Of a DNA stretch of 64,000 nucleotides, positions 12,801 to 22,060 are shown one piece after another. The translations under genes were made by a program, and so were the position numbers. The notes under the pieces are model-generated. The model did not search any database and was not told the origin of the DNA. It saw only the letters and a list, made by a program, of their open reading frames with translations. The stretch spans positions 124,001 through 188,000 of the forward strand of contig NZ_VFPP01000001.1 of the NCBI RefSeq assembly GCF_006716745.1. Direction: 5' to 3'. Position 1 is the stretch's first letter; every line of letters begins with the position of its first letter. The stretch comes from Saccharothrix saharensis. Lineage in GTDB: Bacteria; Actinomycetota; Actinomycetes; Mycobacteriales; Pseudonocardiaceae.

Positions 12801-15800
12801 CGATCGAGGCGCAGGCGTTGCTGGCGACCTACGGCGCCGATCGGGCCGAGCCGTTGTGGCTGGGCACGGTGAAGTCGAACATCGGGCACACGCAAGCGGC
12901 GGCGGGCGTGGCCGGGGTGATCAAGATGGTGATGGCGATGCGGCACGGCGTGCTGCCGCGGACCCTGCACGTGGACGAGCCGTCACCCGAGGTGGACTGG
13001 TCGGCCGGTGCGGTGCGGCTGCTGACGTCACCGGTGCCGTGGCCCGCGGGTGACCGGCCCCGGCGTGCCGGTGTGTCGTCGTTCGGGATCAGCGGGACGA
13101 ACGCGCACGTGATCCTGGAGTCCGGTCCGGTCGAGCCGGTCGTCGAGCGGGACTCGGTGGCGCTGCCCGTGCCGCTGGTCGTGTCCGGGCGCGGTGCGGA
13201 GGCGGTGCGGGCCCAGGCGGCTCGGCTGCTGGACTTCGTCGACGGCCGGGTGCCCGCGGACGTGGCCTACTCGGCGTTGACCGGGCGGACGGCGTTCGAG
13301 GACCGCGCGGTCGTGGTCGGGCGGGACGTTCCGGAACTGCGGGAGGGCTTGCGGGCCGTGGCGTCGGGCGCGACCGCGCTCGGTGCGACGGCCGGCGGTC
13401 GGCTGGCGTTCCTGTTCACGGGGCAGGGCGCGCAGCGGGCGGGGATGGGCCGGGAGCTGTACTCGGCGTTCCCGGTGTTCGCTTCGGCTTTCGACGAGGT
13501 GTGCGCGGAGCTGGATCCGTCATTGCGCGAGGTGATGTGGGGCGATGCGGACCGGTTGGATCGGACCGAGTTCACGCAGCCTGCTCTGTTCGCGTTCGAG
13601 GTGGCTCTGTTCCGGCTGGTGACGTCGTGGGGCGTGCGCCCCGACTACCTCGCCGGTCACTCGATCGGTGAGATCGCCGCCGCCCATGTCTCCGGCGTGC
13701 TGTCCTTGGCGGACGCCGCTCGCCTGGTGACCGCTCGGGGACGGCTCATGGCCGCGCTGCCCGTCGGCGGCGCGATGGTGTCGTTGCAGGCGAGCGAGGA
13801 CGACGTCCTGCCCCTGCTGACGGACGAGGTGGGCATCGCCGCGGTCAACGGTCCCCGTTCCGTCGTGGTCTCGGGCTCTGAGGCCGCTGTGGGTGCTCTG
13901 GTGGCGCGCTTGGACGTGAAGTCGAAGCGGTTGCGGGTGAGTCATGCTTTCCACTCGCCGTTGATGGCCCCGATGCTGGACGGGTTCCGGGCGGTCGCGT
14001 CGTCCTTGGTCTACAACGATCCACAGATCCCGATCGTGTCCACGGTGTTGTCGGACGGTTCGAGTAGCGTTGAAAACAGGGATCCCCTGGGCGGGGACCC
14101 TTCCGCAGGCGCGGTGTTCGACGCCGAGTACTGGGTGCGGCACGTGATGGCGGCCGTGAGGTTCCGGGACGCGGTGCGCACACTGGAGATGGCGGGCGTG
14201 ACGACGTTCCTGGAGCTGGGGCCGGACGCGGTGTTGGCGGTGATGGGACAGGATTGTCTCGTTGCCGACGGGCTCGAGTTGGTGGCGGCGCAGCGGAAGG
14301 ACCGGGCCGAGGACCACGCCGTGGTCGACGCGGTCGGGCGGCTGCACCTGCGTGGTGCGGCGGTGGACTGGGAGGCGTTCTTCGCGCCGCACCGGCCCCG
14401 GCGGGTGGAGTTGCCGACGTACGCGTTCCGGCACCGGCGGTTCTGGTTGGACGCGGGCACGGCGGTCGGGGACGCGGCGGACTTCGGGCAGGACCCGGCC
14501 GGGCACCCGGTGCTCGGCGCGGTGCTGAGGATGGCCGACCGGGACGACGTGGTGCTGACCGGGCGGTTGTCGGTGGCGGCGCAGCCGTGGCTGGCCGACC
14601 ACGCGGTGCTGGGTTCGGTGCTCGTGCCCGGCACGGCGTTCGTCGACCTGGCGCTGCGGGCGGGCGGGCAGGTCGGGTTCGCGGCGCTGGAGGAGTTGAC
14701 GCTGGAAGCACCGCTGGTGCTGCCCGACGACGGCGCGGTGGCCGTGCAGGTGGCGGTCACCGGACGTGACGTGGCCATCCACTCCCGCGTCGGCGACGAC
14801 TGGACGCGCCACGCGACCGGCGCGTTCGCCACCGAAGGCACCGCCGAGGCACTGACCTGGCCGGTCGGCGGCACGCCGGTCGACGTCACCGGGCTCTACG
14901 ACGCGCTCGCCGACCGCGGGCTGGACTACGGGCCGGCGTTCCGCGGGCTGCGGGCCGCCTGGCGGGTCGGCGACGACGTGTTCGCCGAGGTGGCGTTGCC
15001 TGAAGAAGTGCAAGGCGACGGATTCGGCGTGCACCCCGCGTTGCTTGATGCAGCTTTGCACGCATGTGTGCTGCTGCCCGGTGCGGCGGACGGGCCCGTG
15101 CTGCCGTTCTCGTGGACCGGGGTCGCGTCCGGCGCGGCGACCGGGCCGTCCTCGCTGCGGGTGAAGGTCTCCGGCACGGACACCGTCCGGGTGGTCGCGA
15201 CCGCGCCGGACGGCACACCCGTGCTGACCGTCGACGGCCTGGTGACGCGCCCGGTGTCGAGCCGCGACCTGGCCGCCGGGGACGCGCTGTACGAGCTGGA
15301 CTGGGCACCCGCGGCGGTCGAGCCGGCCGACGTGCGGTGGGTAGCGGTCGACGACCTGTCCACGCTCGTCGACCCGCCACCGGTCGTGCTGCTGCCCGCC
15401 GTGCTCGGCGAGGGCGGGGCGACCGACGTGCCCGACGCGGTCCGGCACGCCACCCGCCGGGTCTTGGGGTTGGTCCAGGAGTGGCTGGCCGAGCCGACGT
15501 TCGCCCGGTCCCGCCTGGTCGTCACGCTCGACGCCACCCAACCGCCGCTGGTCGCCGCGACGGTGGCCGGGCTGGTGCGCGGCGCGGCGGCCGAACACCC
15601 CGACCGGGTGTCGCTGGCGCACCTCGACGGCGTCACGCCCGACCTGCTGGCCCGGGGCCTGGCGTCCGACGCCCCGGAGTGGGCGGTCCGCGACGGCGAC
15701 GTGGTGACACCGCGGCTGGTCCGGGCCAAGGGCGGTGCCGCCGCGCTCGACCTGGCCGGCACGGTCCTGATCACCGGCGGCACGGGCGCGCTCGGCGCGC

Positions 15801-16978
15801 AGGTGGCCCGCCACCTCGTCGCCAGGGGTGTGGACGTGGTGCTGGCCGGGCGTCGCGGCCCGGACGCGCCCGGAGCCGCCGACCTGGCCGCCGAGCTGGA
15901 CGCACGGATCGTGGCCTGCGACTTCACCGACCGGGACGCGGTCGCCGCGCTCCTGGCCGACCACGCGTTCACCGGTGTCGTGCACGCGGCCGGCGTGCTG
16001 GACGACGGCGTGATCACCACGGTGACCCCCGACCGGGTGGACGCGGTGCTGCGGGCCAAGGTCGACGCCGCCTGGCACCTGCACGAGCTGCTCGGCGACG
16101 TGCCGCTGGTGCTGTTCTCCTCCGCCGCGGGCGCGTTGAGCGGCGCGGGACAGGCAGGGTACGCGGCGGCGAACGCGTTCCTGGACGAGCTGGCCCGACA
16201 CCGGCACGCCGAGGGCAAGCCCGGACGTTCGCTGGCCTGGGGCTGGTGGCGGCTCGCCGACGGCATGGGCGGACGGCTCGCCGGAGCCGACGCGCAGCGG
16301 GTGGCGCGCGGCGGCGTGCTGCCGTTCGACGCCGAGCAGGGGCTGGCGGCCTTCGACGCGGCACTGGCCGCCGACGCACCGGTGGTCTACCCGGTGCGGT
16401 TCGACCTCACCTCCGCCGAGCTGCCCCGCGTGGCACGTGCCCTGGTGCGGCGGACCCGGCGCGAACCGCCGCCGGTGGCCGCGCTGACGGCCCGGCTGAC
16501 CGGCCTGACCGGTGAGGACCGGGACCGGGTGCTGCTGGACGAGGTCCGCGCGCACGTCGCCGTGGTGCTCGGGCACAGCGGACCGGCGGCGGTCGTGCCC
16601 GACCGCGGGTTCCTGGAGCTGGGCTTCGACTCGTTGACCGCGGTGGAGCTGCGCAACCGGCTGACCGCGGCGGCGGGCGTGCGGCTGCCGTCCACGCTGG
16701 TGTTCGACCACCCGACCCCGGCGGCCGTCGCCGCCCTGCTCGGCGAACTGCTCGCCGAGGAGAGCGGGCCGTCGGTGGACGAGGAGCTGACCCGACTGGA
16801 AGCGGCGCTCGCCGCGACACCGAAGGACCGGGCCCGGCACGCCGTCGGCAGGCTGCGCGCCCTGCTCAGCCGGTGGGAGGACCCGGACGACGACGCCGAC
16901 GACGCACGCGGGCTGGACGCGGTGACCGCCGACGAGCTGTTCGACATACTGGACGACGAGCTGGAGGTGTCCGGCTGA
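6821..16978 (+). CDS. Modular type I PKS, two modules: KS-AT-DH-KR-ACP / KS-AT-DH-KR-ACP
   Basis: Encodes about 3385 aa. The ATG at 6821 lies 3 nt after the previous stop, with GGGACAGGG upstream; a GTG at 6815 overlapping that stop is the alternative. The N-terminus has the KLRDYLKR docking helix. Module A: KS about residues 39-460, AT 560-860 (GHSQGE, YASHS: methylmalonyl), DH 905-1190 (HAVSG..P and HPALLDAA intact), KR 1315-1500 (LDD, catalytic Ser/Tyr), ACP 1570-1655. Module B: KS 1678-2100, AT 2194-2500 (GHSIGE, HAFHS: malonyl), DH 2561-2830 (intact), KR 2980-3170 (LDD, intact), ACP 3227-3310. Both modules should leave an alkene, the first methyl-branched. The C-terminus ends in a [12 protein letters not shown] docking motif and no thioesterase, so the chain passes to another subunit, probably the one at 22061. 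Module B KS is odd around residues 1892-1918 (see findings). Its AT carries the 63-bp element. Confidence 0.95.
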   Translation: MSNPSAPQSTEQKLRDYLKRVTAELHDTAERLRAERDRAAEPIAIVAMSCRYPGGVSSPEELWRLVADGVDGFTGFPDNRGWDVAGLYDPQPATPGKTYTREGGFLHDAPDFDAEFFSISPREALAMDPQQRLLLETSWEVFERAGIDPLSLKGRSVGVFAGVVNQDYTKNLTRVPEGVDGYLVSGSLTSVVSGRVAYVLGLEGPAVTVDTACSSSLVSLHLAAQALRRGECEMALAGGVTVMSTPAAFVDFSQQRGMAPDGRCKAFAGAADGTGWGEGVGVLLLERLSDARRNGHQVLAVVRGSATNQDGASNGLAAPNGQAQQRVIRAALADARLTTADVDLVEAHGTGTTLGDPIEAEALLATYGQGRTGEPLWLGSFKSNVGHTQAAAGVGGVIKMVMAMRHGVMPKTLHVDRPSPHVEWSAGAVELLTSARPWPRTGRARRAAVSSFGISGTNAHVVLEEVPAEAAEERPATGAVVPWVLSARTPEALAAQASRLVAAVDGLDTRDVGFTLTTRAALEHRAVVVGDRSALVAGLEAVAAGGSAGNAVVGEAAARPVVFVFPGQGSQWVGMARELLSTSEVFASRFAECGGALRSFVDWKLDEVVDDAEALRRVDVVQPVLWAVMVSLAEVWRSLGVTPDAVVGHSQGEIAAAVVSGGLSLEDGARVVALRSQAIARGLAGRGGMVSLGLSESDAAAMIEPWTGRVSIAAVNGPASVVVSGDPDALDELVAGAGDVRAKRIAVDYASHSAHVEVIRDELLELLAGVTPGSSSVPFHSTVTGGVVDTSVLDAEYWYANLRQPVLFDRVVRSLDGVFVEVSPHPVLAVGIDGTAVGTLRRDEGGLDRVLRSAAEAWVAGVSVDWARAFPGARHVDLPTYAFQRRRFWLTSEAGAGDVTAAGLGEADHPLLGAALALPGSGEVVLTGRLSLHTHPWLGDHAVSGTVILPGTAFVELAVRAGDEVGCGTVEELTVEAPLVIGSGTQVQVTVGAPDATGRRSLAVHSRDSDEWVRHASGVLATGAVTPSFSLAEWPPPGASPVALDGRYERLAAEGYGYGPVFQGLRAVWRRGDEVFAEVALPEQARGDAARFGLHPALLDAALHASSAVEEPGGPVRLPFAWSGVTLFAAGASELRVRLAGSAVQVADPAGAPVAAVESLVLRPVEGGLSRPAAGGLYRVEWVDVPRPDRGEDAVFEVVESTADDVATGAREVTGHVLALLREWLEADRPGKLAFVTWGATDGTDLPAATAWGLVRSAQAEHPDRFVLIDALDARPDDLAAAVATGEPQVRIRDGHLAVPRLTRTAPAESPHWSGPVLVTGGTGVLGALVARHLVVEHDVRSLVLASRSGPRADGAAELRAELTSLGAEVHVVACDFAERDAVAALLAEHPVRAVVHAAGALDDGVVTALTAERVDSVFRPKVDAAWHLHELAGDLDAFVLFSSAAGTLGGPGQGNYAAANAFVDALARHRRAHGQPAQSVVWGFWEQRSAMTGHLSDGDVARIARGGVLPLTEQAGLALFDGALAQDEPVVAALRVDQRPADGVSPLLRGLVRSRVRRGSASSTAGGTSALRDRLVALPAEDRERELVDLVRGHVAAVLGHDGFDAVAPRRAFKELGFDSLAAVELRNRLGAATGLRLPATLVFDYPTTAALAGHLGERLLGGAPAVVAPVATVPVDEPIAIVGMSCRFPGGVTSPEDLWRLVASGGDAISAFPDDRGWDLDGLYDPAGGPGKVYTRAGGFLDDAAGFDADFFGISPREALATDPQQRLLLETAWEAVERAGIDPVALRGSRTGVFAGVMYQEYGSRLRDVPDDLAAYLGNGNLASVLSGRVSYAFGLEGPAVSVDTACSSSLVSLHLAAQALRRGECDLALAGGVTVMSTPGVFVEFSRQGNLARDGRSKAFAAAADGAGLSDGIGVLLLERLSDARRNGHTVLAVVRGSAVNQDGASNGLTAPNGPSQQRVIRAALATAGLRPSEVDVVEAHGTGTTLGDPIEAQALLATYGADRAEPLWLGTVKSNIGHTQAAAGVAGVIKMVMAMRHGVLPRTLHVDEPSPEVDWSAGAVRLLTSPVPWPAGDRPRRAGVSSFGISGTNAHVILESGPVEPVVERDSVALPVPLVVSGRGAEAVRAQAARLLDFVDGRVPADVAYSALTGRTAFEDRAVVVGRDVPELREGLRAVASGATALGATAGGRLAFLFTGQGAQRAGMGRELYSAFPVFASAFDEVCAELDPSLREVMWGDADRLDRTEFTQPALFAFEVALFRLVTSWGVRPDYLAGHSIGEIAAAHVSGVLSLADAARLVTARGRLMAALPVGGAMVSLQASEDDVLPLLTDEVGIAAVNGPRSVVVSGSEAAVGALVARLDVKSKRLRVSHAFHSPLMAPMLDGFRAVASSLVYNDPQIPIVSTVLSDGSSSVENRDPLGGDPSAGAVFDAEYWVRHVMAAVRFRDAVRTLEMAGVTTFLELGPDAVLAVMGQDCLVADGLELVAAQRKDRAEDHAVVDAVGRLHLRGAAVDWEAFFAPHRPRRVELPTYAFRHRRFWLDAGTAVGDAADFGQDPAGHPVLGAVLRMADRDDVVLTGRLSVAAQPWLADHAVLGSVLVPGTAFVDLALRAGGQVGFAALEELTLEAPLVLPDDGAVAVQVAVTGRDVAIHSRVGDDWTRHATGAFATEGTAEALTWPVGGTPVDVTGLYDALADRGLDYGPAFRGLRAAWRVGDDVFAEVALPEEVQGDGFGVHPALLDAALHACVLLPGAADGPVLPFSWTGVASGAATGPSSLRVKVSGTDTVRVVATAPDGTPVLTVDGLVTRPVSSRDLAAGDALYELDWAPAAVEPADVRWVAVDDLSTLVDPPPVVLLPAVLGEGGATDVPDAVRHATRRVLGLVQEWLAEPTFARSRLVVTLDATQPPLVAATVAGLVRGAAAEHPDRVSLAHLDGVTPDLLARGLASDAPEWAVRDGDVVTPRLVRAKGGAAALDLAGTVLITGGTGALGAQVARHLVARGVDVVLAGRRGPDAPGAADLAAELDARIVACDFTDRDAVAALLADHAFTGVVHAAGVLDDGVITTVTPDRVDAVLRAKVDAAWHLHELLGDVPLVLFSSAAGALSGAGQAGYAAANAFLDELARHRHAEGKPGRSLAWGWWRLADGMGGRLAGADAQRVARGGVLPFDAEQGLAAFDAALAADAPVVYPVRFDLTSAELPRVARALVRRTRREPPPVAALTARLTGLTGEDRDRVLLDEVRAHVAVVLGHSGPAAVVPDRGFLELGFDSLTAVELRNRLTAAAGVRLPSTLVFDHPTPAAVAALLGELLAEESGPSVDEELTRLEAALAATPKDRARHAVGRLRALLSRWEDPDDDADDARGLDAVTADELFDILDDELEVSG
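13946..14154 (+). repeat. AT tract identical to 49547-49755
   Basis: 209 bp across the AHSF-to-EYWVRHV part of the AT, including 63-bp element copy 1, identical by eye to 49547-49755 in a different gene 35 kb away. Confidence 0.85.
14048..14110 (+). repeat. AT-embedded 63-bp element, copy 1
   Basis: Lies in frame (L-S-D to S-A-G, 21 codons) in the malonyl AT of module B of the 6821 gene. Contains TTGTCGGAC (14048-14056), an 8-bp spacer, TAGCGT (14065-14070), then a hairpin: GGGATCCCC (14079-14087), loop TGGGC, GGGGACCC (14093-14100). Confidence 0.85.
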
Positions 16979-16995
16979 CCGGGGGAGGTGGGGCA

Positions 16996-18915
16996 GTGGT
17001 CCGCAGGGTCCTGACCGCGCCCCTGTACGGCCTGGCGCTCGGCGTGCTGTCCCTGGTCGGGCTGGTCCAGCTCGTGGTCGTGTTCGTGATCGGTCACGCG
17101 GGCATGCCGCCGCCGACCGTGCCCATCCGCTGGGCGCGGTGGCTGCCGAACCTGTGCCGCCGGCTGGTGGGCCGGTGGTCCGGCACGCCCGTGCCGGTGC
17201 CCTACCGGCCGCCGCCGCCCAAGCCCGAACCGGACGCCGACGGCTGGTACCGCGACGAGGACCAGCTGTACTCCACGCCGTGGATCGCGCTGTTCAAGCG
17301 GCAGTGGGACTGGCTGACGCAGGACCCGGCCACGCTGCGCGACCACGGGTGGACGCTGCTCAACCCGGTCGTCGGCGGTGTGCCCGCGCTGCTGCCCGCC
17401 GGGCTGATCGCGGCGGGCGCGTGGCGGCCGCTGCCGCTCGGCGTGCTGCTGGTCGCGACCGGGTTCGCGCTCGGGCCGGCGGTGATGCGCTGGCAGGCGT
17501 GGTGGACGCCCGTGCTGCTCGCGCCGACCGAGCGCACCGGGCGCACCCAGGCGTGGGCGTGGACCGCGCCGCGGGCGATGGCGGTGGTGCGCCTGGCGTC
17601 CACCATCGGCACGGCGGTCGGCGGGCTCGGGCTCGCCGCCCTGCACGTGCTGGCGATCGTGCCGACGTTCCTGCTGTGGTGGCCGGAGGTGACGCTGGTC
17701 AGCCGCCGCGTCGTGCAGCGCCGCCGCGACGAGCTGACCCGCTGGACCGGGCTGGACGTGCCCGAGCCGTACCTGCCGGAGCCCGAACCGCCGACCCCCG
17801 AGGCGGACGGCACCTACCGGCTGCGCCGCCCGCTGGTCACCGTGCTGTACCGGTCGGCCGAGGAGCTGAGGCAGGCGCAACGGCGGCAGTGGACGGTGCG
17901 CGACCCGGCCGCGTGGCGGGACCTGGCGTGGCTGCTGGTGAACCCGCTGCTGGTCGTGGTGCTGGCGGCGGTGCCGCTGGCCCTGGTCGGCTACGGGTTC
18001 GTGGGGCTGCTGTGGGTCGCGGCCTGGGCGCAGTTGGTGCGGCTGTTCGTGCCGTACGACAGCTGGTTCGCGTGGACGGCCCTGACCGACCTCGTGCCCA
18101 GGTTGACCGTGGTGCCGGGGCCGCTGTCGCCGCTGGTGGGTCTGGTGGCGACCGTCGCCGGGCTCGCGCTGGCGCCGTTGGCGCTGCTCGCGTACGCGTG
18201 GGTGAGCAGGCTGCTGCTCGCGCCGACGAAGGCCGCCGTGCTGGCGCGCCGGGTCGACCGGCTCACCGAGACCCGTGCCGACGCCAGCGACGCGCAGGCC
18301 GCCGAGCTGCGCCGGATCGAACGGGACCTGCACGACGGCGCGCAAGCGCACTGGGTGGCCATGGGCATGCGGCTCGGCGTGGTCGAGCAGCTGATCGACC
18401 GCGACCCCGAGGCGGCGAAGAACCTGGTCGTCCAGGCGCAGCAGTCGTCGGTGAACGCGTTGCGGGAGCTGCGCGAGCTGATCCGCGGCATCCACCCGCC
18501 CGTGCTCGCCGAACGCGGCCTGCCCGACGCGCTCCGGGCGTTGGCGATGGACTCGCCGCTGGACGTCGAGGTCCGCATCGACCTGCCCGGCCGGGCCGAG
18601 GCGCCGATCGAGGTCGGCGTGTACTTCTCGGTGCAGGAACTGCTGACCAACGCCGCCAAGCACGCCGAGGCCGTGACCGCGGAGGTCGACGTCGCGCACC
18701 GCGACGGCGTGCTGCGGGTCGAGGTCGCCGACGACGGCCGCGGCGGCGCCGACCCGCGCAACGGCACCGGGCTGCGCGGCGTGCAGCGGCGTATCGCTAC
18801 GTTTGACGGGACGCTGTCCCTGCGCAGCCCGCGGGGCGGTCCGACCAGTGTGATCTTGGAGATACCGTGCGCGTTGTCCTTGCCGAGGACCTCTACCTCC
18901 TCCGAGACGGGTTGA
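16996..18915 (+). CDS. Sensor histidine kinase (NarL/LiaS-like, HisKA_3) with duplicated membrane sensor
   Basis: Encodes about 639 aa. The GTG at 16996 is chosen because GGGGGAGGTGGGG lies just upstream and the PKS stop is only 17 bp away; the frame is open further upstream but there overlaps PKS coding. The N-terminal about 410 residues hold hydrophobic stretches near 10-33, 121-165, 196-230, 311-350 and 369-405. The block looks duplicated: a DPA-x-x-RD motif followed by a hydrophobic NP segment occurs at residues 110 and 303, as in actinobacterial putative-sensor domains. The kinase core has the HisKA_3 motif ERDLHDGAQ with phospho-acceptor His446, an ATPase N box with Asn552 (LLTNAAKHAEA) and a G box DDGRGG at 579-584. 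It should autophosphorylate and signal to the regulator whose frame overlaps its 3' end. The signal sensed is unknown; membrane or polyketide stress is a guess. Confidence 0.92.
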   Translation: MVRRVLTAPLYGLALGVLSLVGLVQLVVVFVIGHAGMPPPTVPIRWARWLPNLCRRLVGRWSGTPVPVPYRPPPPKPEPDADGWYRDEDQLYSTPWIALFKRQWDWLTQDPATLRDHGWTLLNPVVGGVPALLPAGLIAAGAWRPLPLGVLLVATGFALGPAVMRWQAWWTPVLLAPTERTGRTQAWAWTAPRAMAVVRLASTIGTAVGGLGLAALHVLAIVPTFLLWWPEVTLVSRRVVQRRRDELTRWTGLDVPEPYLPEPEPPTPEADGTYRLRRPLVTVLYRSAEELRQAQRRQWTVRDPAAWRDLAWLLVNPLLVVVLAAVPLALVGYGFVGLLWVAAWAQLVRLFVPYDSWFAWTALTDLVPRLTVVPGPLSPLVGLVATVAGLALAPLALLAYAWVSRLLLAPTKAAVLARRVDRLTETRADASDAQAAELRRIERDLHDGAQAHWVAMGMRLGVVEQLIDRDPEAAKNLVVQAQQSSVNALRELRELIRGIHPPVLAERGLPDALRALAMDSPLDVEVRIDLPGRAEAPIEVGVYFSVQELLTNAAKHAEAVTAEVDVAHRDGVLRVEVADDGRGGADPRNGTGLRGVQRRIATFDGTLSLRSPRGGPTSVILEIPCALSLPRTSTSSETG

Positions 18916-19520
18916 CCCACCTGCTCACCGCGCACGGCTGCGAGGTCGTGGCCGCGGTGGAGTCCGGCCCGGAGCTCGCCGCGGCGATCGAGGAGCACTC
19001 GCCCGACGTGGCCATTGTGGACGTCCGGCTGCCACCGACGTTCACCGACGAGGGGTTGCAGACGGCGCTGGAGGTGCGGCGCAAGCGCCCCGGGCTGCCG
19101 GTGCTCGTGCTGTCGCAGCACGTGGAGCAGCTGTACGCGCGGGAGCTGCTGGCCGACGGCGTGGGCGCGATCGGCTACCTGCTCAAGGACCGGGTGATGA
19201 ACGCCGCGCAGTTCGTGGACGCGTTGCGGCGTGTGGCCGGCGGCGGGACCGTGATGGACCCCGACGTCATCGCGAAGTTGCTGGCCAGCAACGCGAACAA
19301 GCAGCCGCTCGGCACCCTGACGCCGCGTGAGCGGGAGGTGCTGGAGCTGATGGCGGAAGGCTGCTCCAACGCCGCGATCGGCCAGCGCCTGTTCATCGGC
19401 GACGGCGCCGTGGGCAAGCACACCGCCAGCATCTTCGCCAAGCTCGGCCTGGCCGTCTCCGACGACACCAACCGCCGCGTCCTGGCCGTCATCGCCTACC
19501 TGAACAACGCCCAAACGTAG
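18867..19520 (+). CDS. NarL/LuxR-family two-component response regulator
   Basis: Encodes 217 aa. The GTG at 18867 lies inside the last 49 bp of the kinase gene and follows GGAGA at 18858, so the pair is translationally coupled. The receiver domain (about 1-120) has the acidic pair Glu7/Asp8, phospho-acceptor Asp52 in VAIVDVRLPP and conserved Lys107 in GYLLKD. The C-terminal LuxR-type helix-turn-helix runs about 150-195 (LTPREREVLELMAEG..NAAIGQRLF). It is the expected partner of the kinase at 16996. The next genes are an MMPL exporter and a PKS gene, and both upstream regions share an AGGGGT/GCTAGG sequence, so these are plausible targets. The motifs and pairing are seen directly; the targets are inference. 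Control of the exporter alone is an alternative. Confidence 0.94.
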   Translation: MRVVLAEDLYLLRDGLTHLLTAHGCEVVAAVESGPELAAAIEEHSPDVAIVDVRLPPTFTDEGLQTALEVRRKRPGLPVLVLSQHVEQLYARELLADGVGAIGYLLKDRVMNAAQFVDALRRVAGGGTVMDPDVIAKLLASNANKQPLGTLTPREREVLELMAEGCSNAAIGQRLFIGDGAVGKHTASIFAKLGLAVSDDTNRRVLAVIAYLNNAQT

Positions 19521-19526
19521 GACCCC

Positions 19527-19566
19527 CGCGAGAGTCCTGCGTTCGCGCCGCGGGAGTCCTCCGTTC
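19527..19566 (+). repeat. Two tandem 18-bp AGTCCT-type direct repeats downstream of the regulator
   Basis: Copies at 19527-19544 and 19549-19566 have the form CGCG(A/G)GAGTCCT(G/C)CGTTC, with 16 of 18 bases identical and a 22-bp period. They begin 7 bp after the regulator stop codon. I recall similar AGTCCTNCGTTC strings as dispersed intergenic repeats in Pseudonocardiaceae, but cannot confirm it here. Function unknown. Confidence 0.6.
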
Positions 19567-19599
19567 AGGCACCCCGGGTTGAACGCCCGCAACGCTCCC

Positions 19600-19671
19600 A
19601 GGGGTGGGGCTAGGTCAACCATGGGGACGGGTTCCAAGCGGATTCTGCGGCGACGGCCTCTTTCCTAGCCT
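19600..19671 (+). promoter_or_regulatory. Putative promoter/operator region of the MMPL gene
   Basis: AGGGGT (19600-19605) and GCTAGG (19609-19614) are followed by a possible actinobacterial -10 hexamer TAGCCT at 19666-19671, 57 bp before the ATG. No clear -35 box is seen. The AGGGGT..GCTAGG pair recurs upstream of the 22061 PKS gene. Assignment is by pattern only. Confidence 0.35.
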
Positions 19672-19727
19672 GGGAGCGCACACAAGGACATGAGGCCGGG
19701 CATGCCGGCATTGGGGGTGTACTCCTC

Positions 19728-21875
19728 ATGGCGACGTCCGCTGAAAAGACGCGGTCGGACGAGGACAAGCACGAGTCGGCGCGCACCCGGACCAAGCGCG
19801 GCCGGTGGCTGCTGCCGGCGTTGCTGCTGATCATCTGGGTGGTGATCGGCGGCGTGGGCGCCGACTACCAGGCGCGACTCGGCGAGGTGCTGGAGAACAG
19901 CAACGAGGCGTTCCTGCCCGCCTCGGCGGAGGCGACCCGGGTCGCCGAGATGAAGAAGGCGTTCGAGACCGAGGCGATCTCCCCGGCGCTGCTGACGTTC
20001 AACCGGGACGGCGGCCTCACCGAGGCCGACCTGACCTACCTGAACGACAAGCAGGCCGAGATCGCCGGCCTCAAGCACCCCGACCTGGACCCCCTGGGCG
20101 GCCTGGCCGAACGGACCCTGCCGGTCATCCCGTCCGAGGACGGCGAGGCCGCGCAGATCATCGTCGCGCTGGACGCGGCGCTGGGCGACAAGGAAGCCGG
20201 CGTCGCCAAGGAGCTGCGCCGCATCGCCGGCGAGGGCATCCCGGCCGGCCTGGAGGTCAACCTCACCGGCCCGGCCGGCATCGGCGTCGACCTCGAAGGC
20301 GTGTTCGGCGCGATCGACGGCATGCTGCTGCTGGTCACGGTCGGCGCGGTCATCGTCATCCTGCTGCTGATCTACCGCAGCCCGCTGATGCCGCTGATCG
20401 TGCTGACGTCCAGCGGCCTGGCGCTGACCACCGCGTCCGCCGTGGTCTACCTGCTGGCCCGCGACGGCGTGCTCACCCTGGACAGCCAGGGCCAGGGCAT
20501 CCTGATGGTGCTCGTGTTCGGCGCCGCCACGGACTACGCCCTGCTCGTCGTCGCACGGTTCCGCGAAGAGCTGCACCTGACCGCCAACCGGTTCGACGCG
20601 GTGCGCAAGAGCGTGCGGGCCTGCGTCGCGCCGCTGTTCGCCTCGGCGGGCACGGTCGCGCTCGGCCTGCTGTGCCTGCTGCTGTCGGACCTGAACAACA
20701 ACCGCAGCCTCGGCCCGGTCGGCGCGATCGGCGTCGCCGCGTCCCTGGCCGTCACGCTGACGTTCCTGCCCGCCCTGCTCGCCCTGTTCGGCCGCGCCTC
20801 GTTCTGGCCGTTCCGCCCGAAGCACGACGGGCAGCCCCAGCGGCACGGCCTGTTCGCCAAGGTCTCGGCCCTGGTGTCGCGCAAACCGCGCACGGTGTGG
20901 GCGGGCACGCTGGTGCTGCTGCTGGCCGCGGCGGCGTTCGCGCCCCAGTTCCGCGCCTCCGGCCTGGACTACGTCGACACGTTCACCAAGGACACGGAGT
21001 CGGTGCGCGGCCTGGAGGTCTCCGCCGAGCACTTCCCCGGCGGCGCGAACCTGCCCGGCACGATCATCGCCAGGACCGAGCAGCGGGACGAGGTGATCGC
21101 CGCCGCGCAGGCCGTGGACGGCGTCGCCCGCGTCACGCCCACCGTCGACCTGGAGACCGGGCAGCCGAAGGAGGCCGACGGGCTGTCGTCGATCGACGTG
21201 ACGCTGCGCGACATCTCCACGTCACGGGCGGCGCAGGACACGATCGTGCGGCTGCGTGACGCCGTGCACGCGGTGCCGGGCGCGGACGCCCTGGTCGGCG
21301 GTGACAGCGCCGCCCTGCTCGACACCCGCACCACGGCCGAGCAGGACCGGTGGGTGATCATCCCGGCGCTGCTGATCGTGATCCTGCTCATGCTGATCCT
21401 GCTGTTGCGGTCCCTGCTGGCGCCGATCCTGCTCACGCTGACCGTCGCGGTCTCCTACGCGGCGACCATCGGGGTGGCAGCGCTGGTGTTCAACGAGCTG
21501 TTCGAGTTCGCCAACACCGACCCGAGCCTGCCGGTGCTCGCGTTCGTGTTCATCGCGGCGCTGGGCACCGACTACAACATCTTCCTGATGCACCGGATCA
21601 GGGAGGAAGCGGCCAAGGAGGGCACCCGCGAGGGCACCCGGCGCGGCCTGACGCTGGTCGGCGGGGTGATCGTGTCGGCCGGCGTGGTGCTGGCGGCCAC
21701 GTTCGGCGCCCTGGCCGTGCTGCCGCTGGTCGGGCTGGTGCAGATGGCGTTCCTGGTGTCGTTCGGCGTGCTGCTGGACACGCTGATCGTCCGGTCGCTG
21801 CTGGTGCCCGCGTTGACCATCCACATCGGACGCAAGTTTTGGTGGCCGAGCAAGCTGGCCAAGCTCGACTCCTGA
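19728..21875 (+). CDS. MMPL/RND-family membrane transporter
   Basis: Encodes 715 aa, a normal length for an actinobacterial MMPL protein. ATG at 19728 follows GGGGG at 19713-19717. One hydrophobic segment near residues 25-45 precedes a large extracytoplasmic loop, then a cluster of membrane helices about 200-365; the pattern repeats in the C-terminal half (helix near 390, loop, helices about 545-700), giving the usual two-fold architecture. Each half has the conserved acidic-aromatic pair linked to proton coupling in MMPL proteins: T268-D269-Y270 and T614-D615-Y616. It lies between the two-component system and PKS genes on the same strand, so export of, or self-resistance to, the polyketide is the likely role; the substrate cannot be read from sequence. 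Its own upstream region suggests separate regulation, and a strong terminator follows. Confidence 0.93.
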   Translation: MATSAEKTRSDEDKHESARTRTKRGRWLLPALLLIIWVVIGGVGADYQARLGEVLENSNEAFLPASAEATRVAEMKKAFETEAISPALLTFNRDGGLTEADLTYLNDKQAEIAGLKHPDLDPLGGLAERTLPVIPSEDGEAAQIIVALDAALGDKEAGVAKELRRIAGEGIPAGLEVNLTGPAGIGVDLEGVFGAIDGMLLLVTVGAVIVILLLIYRSPLMPLIVLTSSGLALTTASAVVYLLARDGVLTLDSQGQGILMVLVFGAATDYALLVVARFREELHLTANRFDAVRKSVRACVAPLFASAGTVALGLLCLLLSDLNNNRSLGPVGAIGVAASLAVTLTFLPALLALFGRASFWPFRPKHDGQPQRHGLFAKVSALVSRKPRTVWAGTLVLLLAAAAFAPQFRASGLDYVDTFTKDTESVRGLEVSAEHFPGGANLPGTIIARTEQRDEVIAAAQAVDGVARVTPTVDLETGQPKEADGLSSIDVTLRDISTSRAAQDTIVRLRDAVHAVPGADALVGGDSAALLDTRTTAEQDRWVIIPALLIVILLMLILLLRSLLAPILLTLTVAVSYAATIGVAALVFNELFEFANTDPSLPVLAFVFIAALGTDYNIFLMHRIREEAAKEGTREGTRRGLTLVGGVIVSAGVVLAATFGALAVLPLVGLVQMAFLVSFGVLLDTLIVRSLLVPALTIHIGRKFWWPSKLAKLDS

Positions 21876-21888
21876 CCCCCTCCCCCCA

Positions 21889-21930
21889 GGGGCCGGATCG
21901 CCACCACGGCGGTCCGGCCCCGCCTTTTTT
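21889..21930 (+). terminator. Rho-independent terminator after the MMPL gene
   Basis: A 14-bp stem (left arm 21889-21902, right arm 21908-21921, one G-T type mismatch) with a 5-base loop is followed by GCC and six T residues at 21925-21930. It begins 14 bp after the exporter stop, so the next PKS operon probably needs its own promoter. Confidence 0.88.
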
Positions 21931-21941
21931 CGGGTGTCGTA

Positions 21942-21987
21942 AGGGGTCGCTAGGGGTTGGTCCACCCCCCGCGTCCGGCCATAGCGT
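21942..21987 (+). promoter_or_regulatory. Putative promoter/operator of the second PKS operon
   Basis: AGGGGT occurs at 21942-21947 and again at 21952-21957, a 10-bp helical repeat, with GCTAGG at 21949-21954. A possible -35 TTGGTC (21957-21962) is separated by 19 bp from TAGCGT (21982-21987), a good match to the actinobacterial -10 form TANNNT. The region lies directly after the terminator and 74 bp before the PKS start at 22061. Binding by the NarL-type regulator at 18867 is inference. Confidence 0.45.
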
Positions 21988-22060
21988 GAACCCATCGGGC
22001 GAGGGGGCGCGCATCCGGGTCGCGCAGCCGTGATGCGCGCGCGGGATGCTGGGGAGAGCG

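Noticed and set aside
16873..16995. Kinase frame extending upstream into the PKS gene
   Set aside because: The extension overlaps conserved PKS tail codons and is Arg-rich; GTG 16996 has a strong purine-rich ribosome site.
22046..22060. ATG start for the single-module PKS gene
   Set aside because: No ribosome site precedes it; the TTG at 22061 follows GGGGAGAG and aligns with sister N-termini. Not fully excluded.
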